Positions 63,362 to 64,000 of a stretch of DNA of 64,000 nt are shown here, one piece after another. Below the pieces are notes generated by a model. That model was not told the DNA's origin and did no database searches. It saw only the letters and a program-made list of their open reading frames with translations. Origin of the DNA: Vigna angularis (lineage: Eukaryota; Streptophyta; Magnoliopsida; Fabales; Fabaceae); contig NC_068973.1 in assembly GCF_016808095.1 (NCBI RefSeq), forward strand, positions 20,689,501 through 20,753,500. Reading direction: 5' to 3'. Made by a program: the position numbers and the translations under genes. Each line of letters opens with the position of its first letter. The stretch's first letter is position 1.

Positions 63362-63955
63362 TGAATGAACATCGTATTAGTTAAGAATATGAAAGAGGAG
63401 TTTTCGAATCTTACAATATGTTCAAGAATACACAAACCTAGTGAACGAGACATATTTTTGTCCTTGTGTTCGTTGTCTTAATCAAGTATTTCAAAACTTG
63501 GACAACATTCATGATCATCTATTCATCTATGGAATAGTGAGGAGTTCTACAGTCTAGACTTGGTATGGAGAAGTACTACACAAGCCGACAACGTCAAGAG
63601 GAACAAATTATGTGGACGAATGGATGATTGATCATTCAAAGGACATGGTACATGATGTTGGTGAATAAAATTTTGGAAGAGCTCATTCATATCTTAAGAA
63701 CGATTCAAAGGAAGAATTGTATCCAAGATGCATAAAGTTTATATGGTTGTTAGCAACTTTGAAATTGTTTAGTTTAAAACCAAGGTTTGGATGGACCGAT
63801 CCAAGTGTCACAAAATTGTTAGAGTTTTTGAAGAAGACGCTTCCATAAAATAACACATTATCTATCCCTATTTACGAGACGAAGAAAATTCTATGTACAA
63901 TGGGTTTGGAATATCAAAAGATACATGCATGTCCCAATGATTGTGTATTGTATAT
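63362..63955 (+). pseudogene. CACTA transposase N-terminal remnant
   Basis: Plus-strand reading gives the transposase-associated domain of TNPD proteins (WMNEHRIS; later a Cys-rich CPCVRCLNQ-like stretch at 63458-63485 and HDHLFIYGI at 63510-63535). The start of the Transposase_21 region follows (LKLFSLKPRFGWTD at about 63755-63795; MGLEYQKIHACPNDC at 63900-63944). Several in-frame stops are present. The frame is cut at 63955 by a T-family LTR start. This covers the part of the protein missing from the copy at 3770, but it belongs to a different element. Confidence 0.75.
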
Positions 63956-64000
63956 TGATAACGGTTGAAAAACCGTTATTTTTATACTTAATTTTGATAT
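63956..64000 (+). mobile_element. Start of another T-family LTR (runs off the window)
   Basis: Reads TGATAACGGTTGAAAAACCG, the family tip with paired changes in the hairpin stem, then TTATTTTTATACTTAATTTT as in the other copies. It interrupts the CACTA transposase remnant. Confidence 0.8.

Overview
The window is AT-rich plant nuclear DNA. It holds spliced genes with GT-AG introns, a plant NOI/RIN4-type gene, a plastid-type ABCF5 gene and stacked plant transposons. The LTR style (short CGTTCGG and TAATCGATTA motifs) suggests a warm-season legume such as Vigna or Phaseolus; that is inference, not proof. Only two intact host genes are supported: a 104-residue NOI-domain (RIN4-like) protein on the minus strand (37291-39975, 3 exons) and a 701-residue ABCF5-type ABC ATPase on the plus strand (49503-54482, 9 exons). 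Almost everything else is transposon-derived.

Layout. 1-3252: AT-rich, no gene, microsatellites. 3256-13289: a complete-ended CACTA (En/Spm) transposon with a TGT target duplication. It holds two decayed transposase-type genes and two solo LTRs of a family called 'T' here (LTR starts TGATAACAG). 13293-15267: decayed copia gag, then featureless. 15273-21978: a minus-strand Ty3/gypsy (chromovirus-like) element with 3' LTR, polypurine tract and broken pol, itself hit by a T solo LTR; its 5' half is replaced by a partial T LTR and T-type 3' internal DNA. 23151-26540: a 110/96-bp tandem array (split from its flank by another T solo LTR), a GGCCTC-rich degenerate minisatellite and an LTR-like block. 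27555-35558: a gypsy solo LTR interrupted by a copia element that carries a further LTR-like insertion. 35564-41754: the NOI gene and plain intergenic DNA. 41755-48931: a CACTA end, a MULE-like element, a small CACTA carrying a plastid DNA insert with trnR-UCU, and a second MULE-like element. 49503-54482: ABCF5. 54483-64000: AT-rich DNA, a gypsy solo LTR, a T solo LTR with two primer-binding-site cassettes, and a CACTA transposase remnant broken by the start of another T LTR.

The most unusual signal is the T LTR family. It has seven copies here: four solo LTRs with perfect 5-bp target duplications, one with a 4/5 match, one partial LTR and one cut by the window edge. Its LTR tip is a 9-bp-stem hairpin, and one copy shows a compensated base-pair change. 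Its promoter holds clustered CCGCTSAGCGG palindromes. Its 3' end carries 0, 1 or 2 copies of a ~42-bp cassette that contains a tRNA-Asp-type primer binding site. A second notable item is a plastid trnR-UCU insertion inside a CACTA element, bracketed by a ~40-bp direct repeat of that element.
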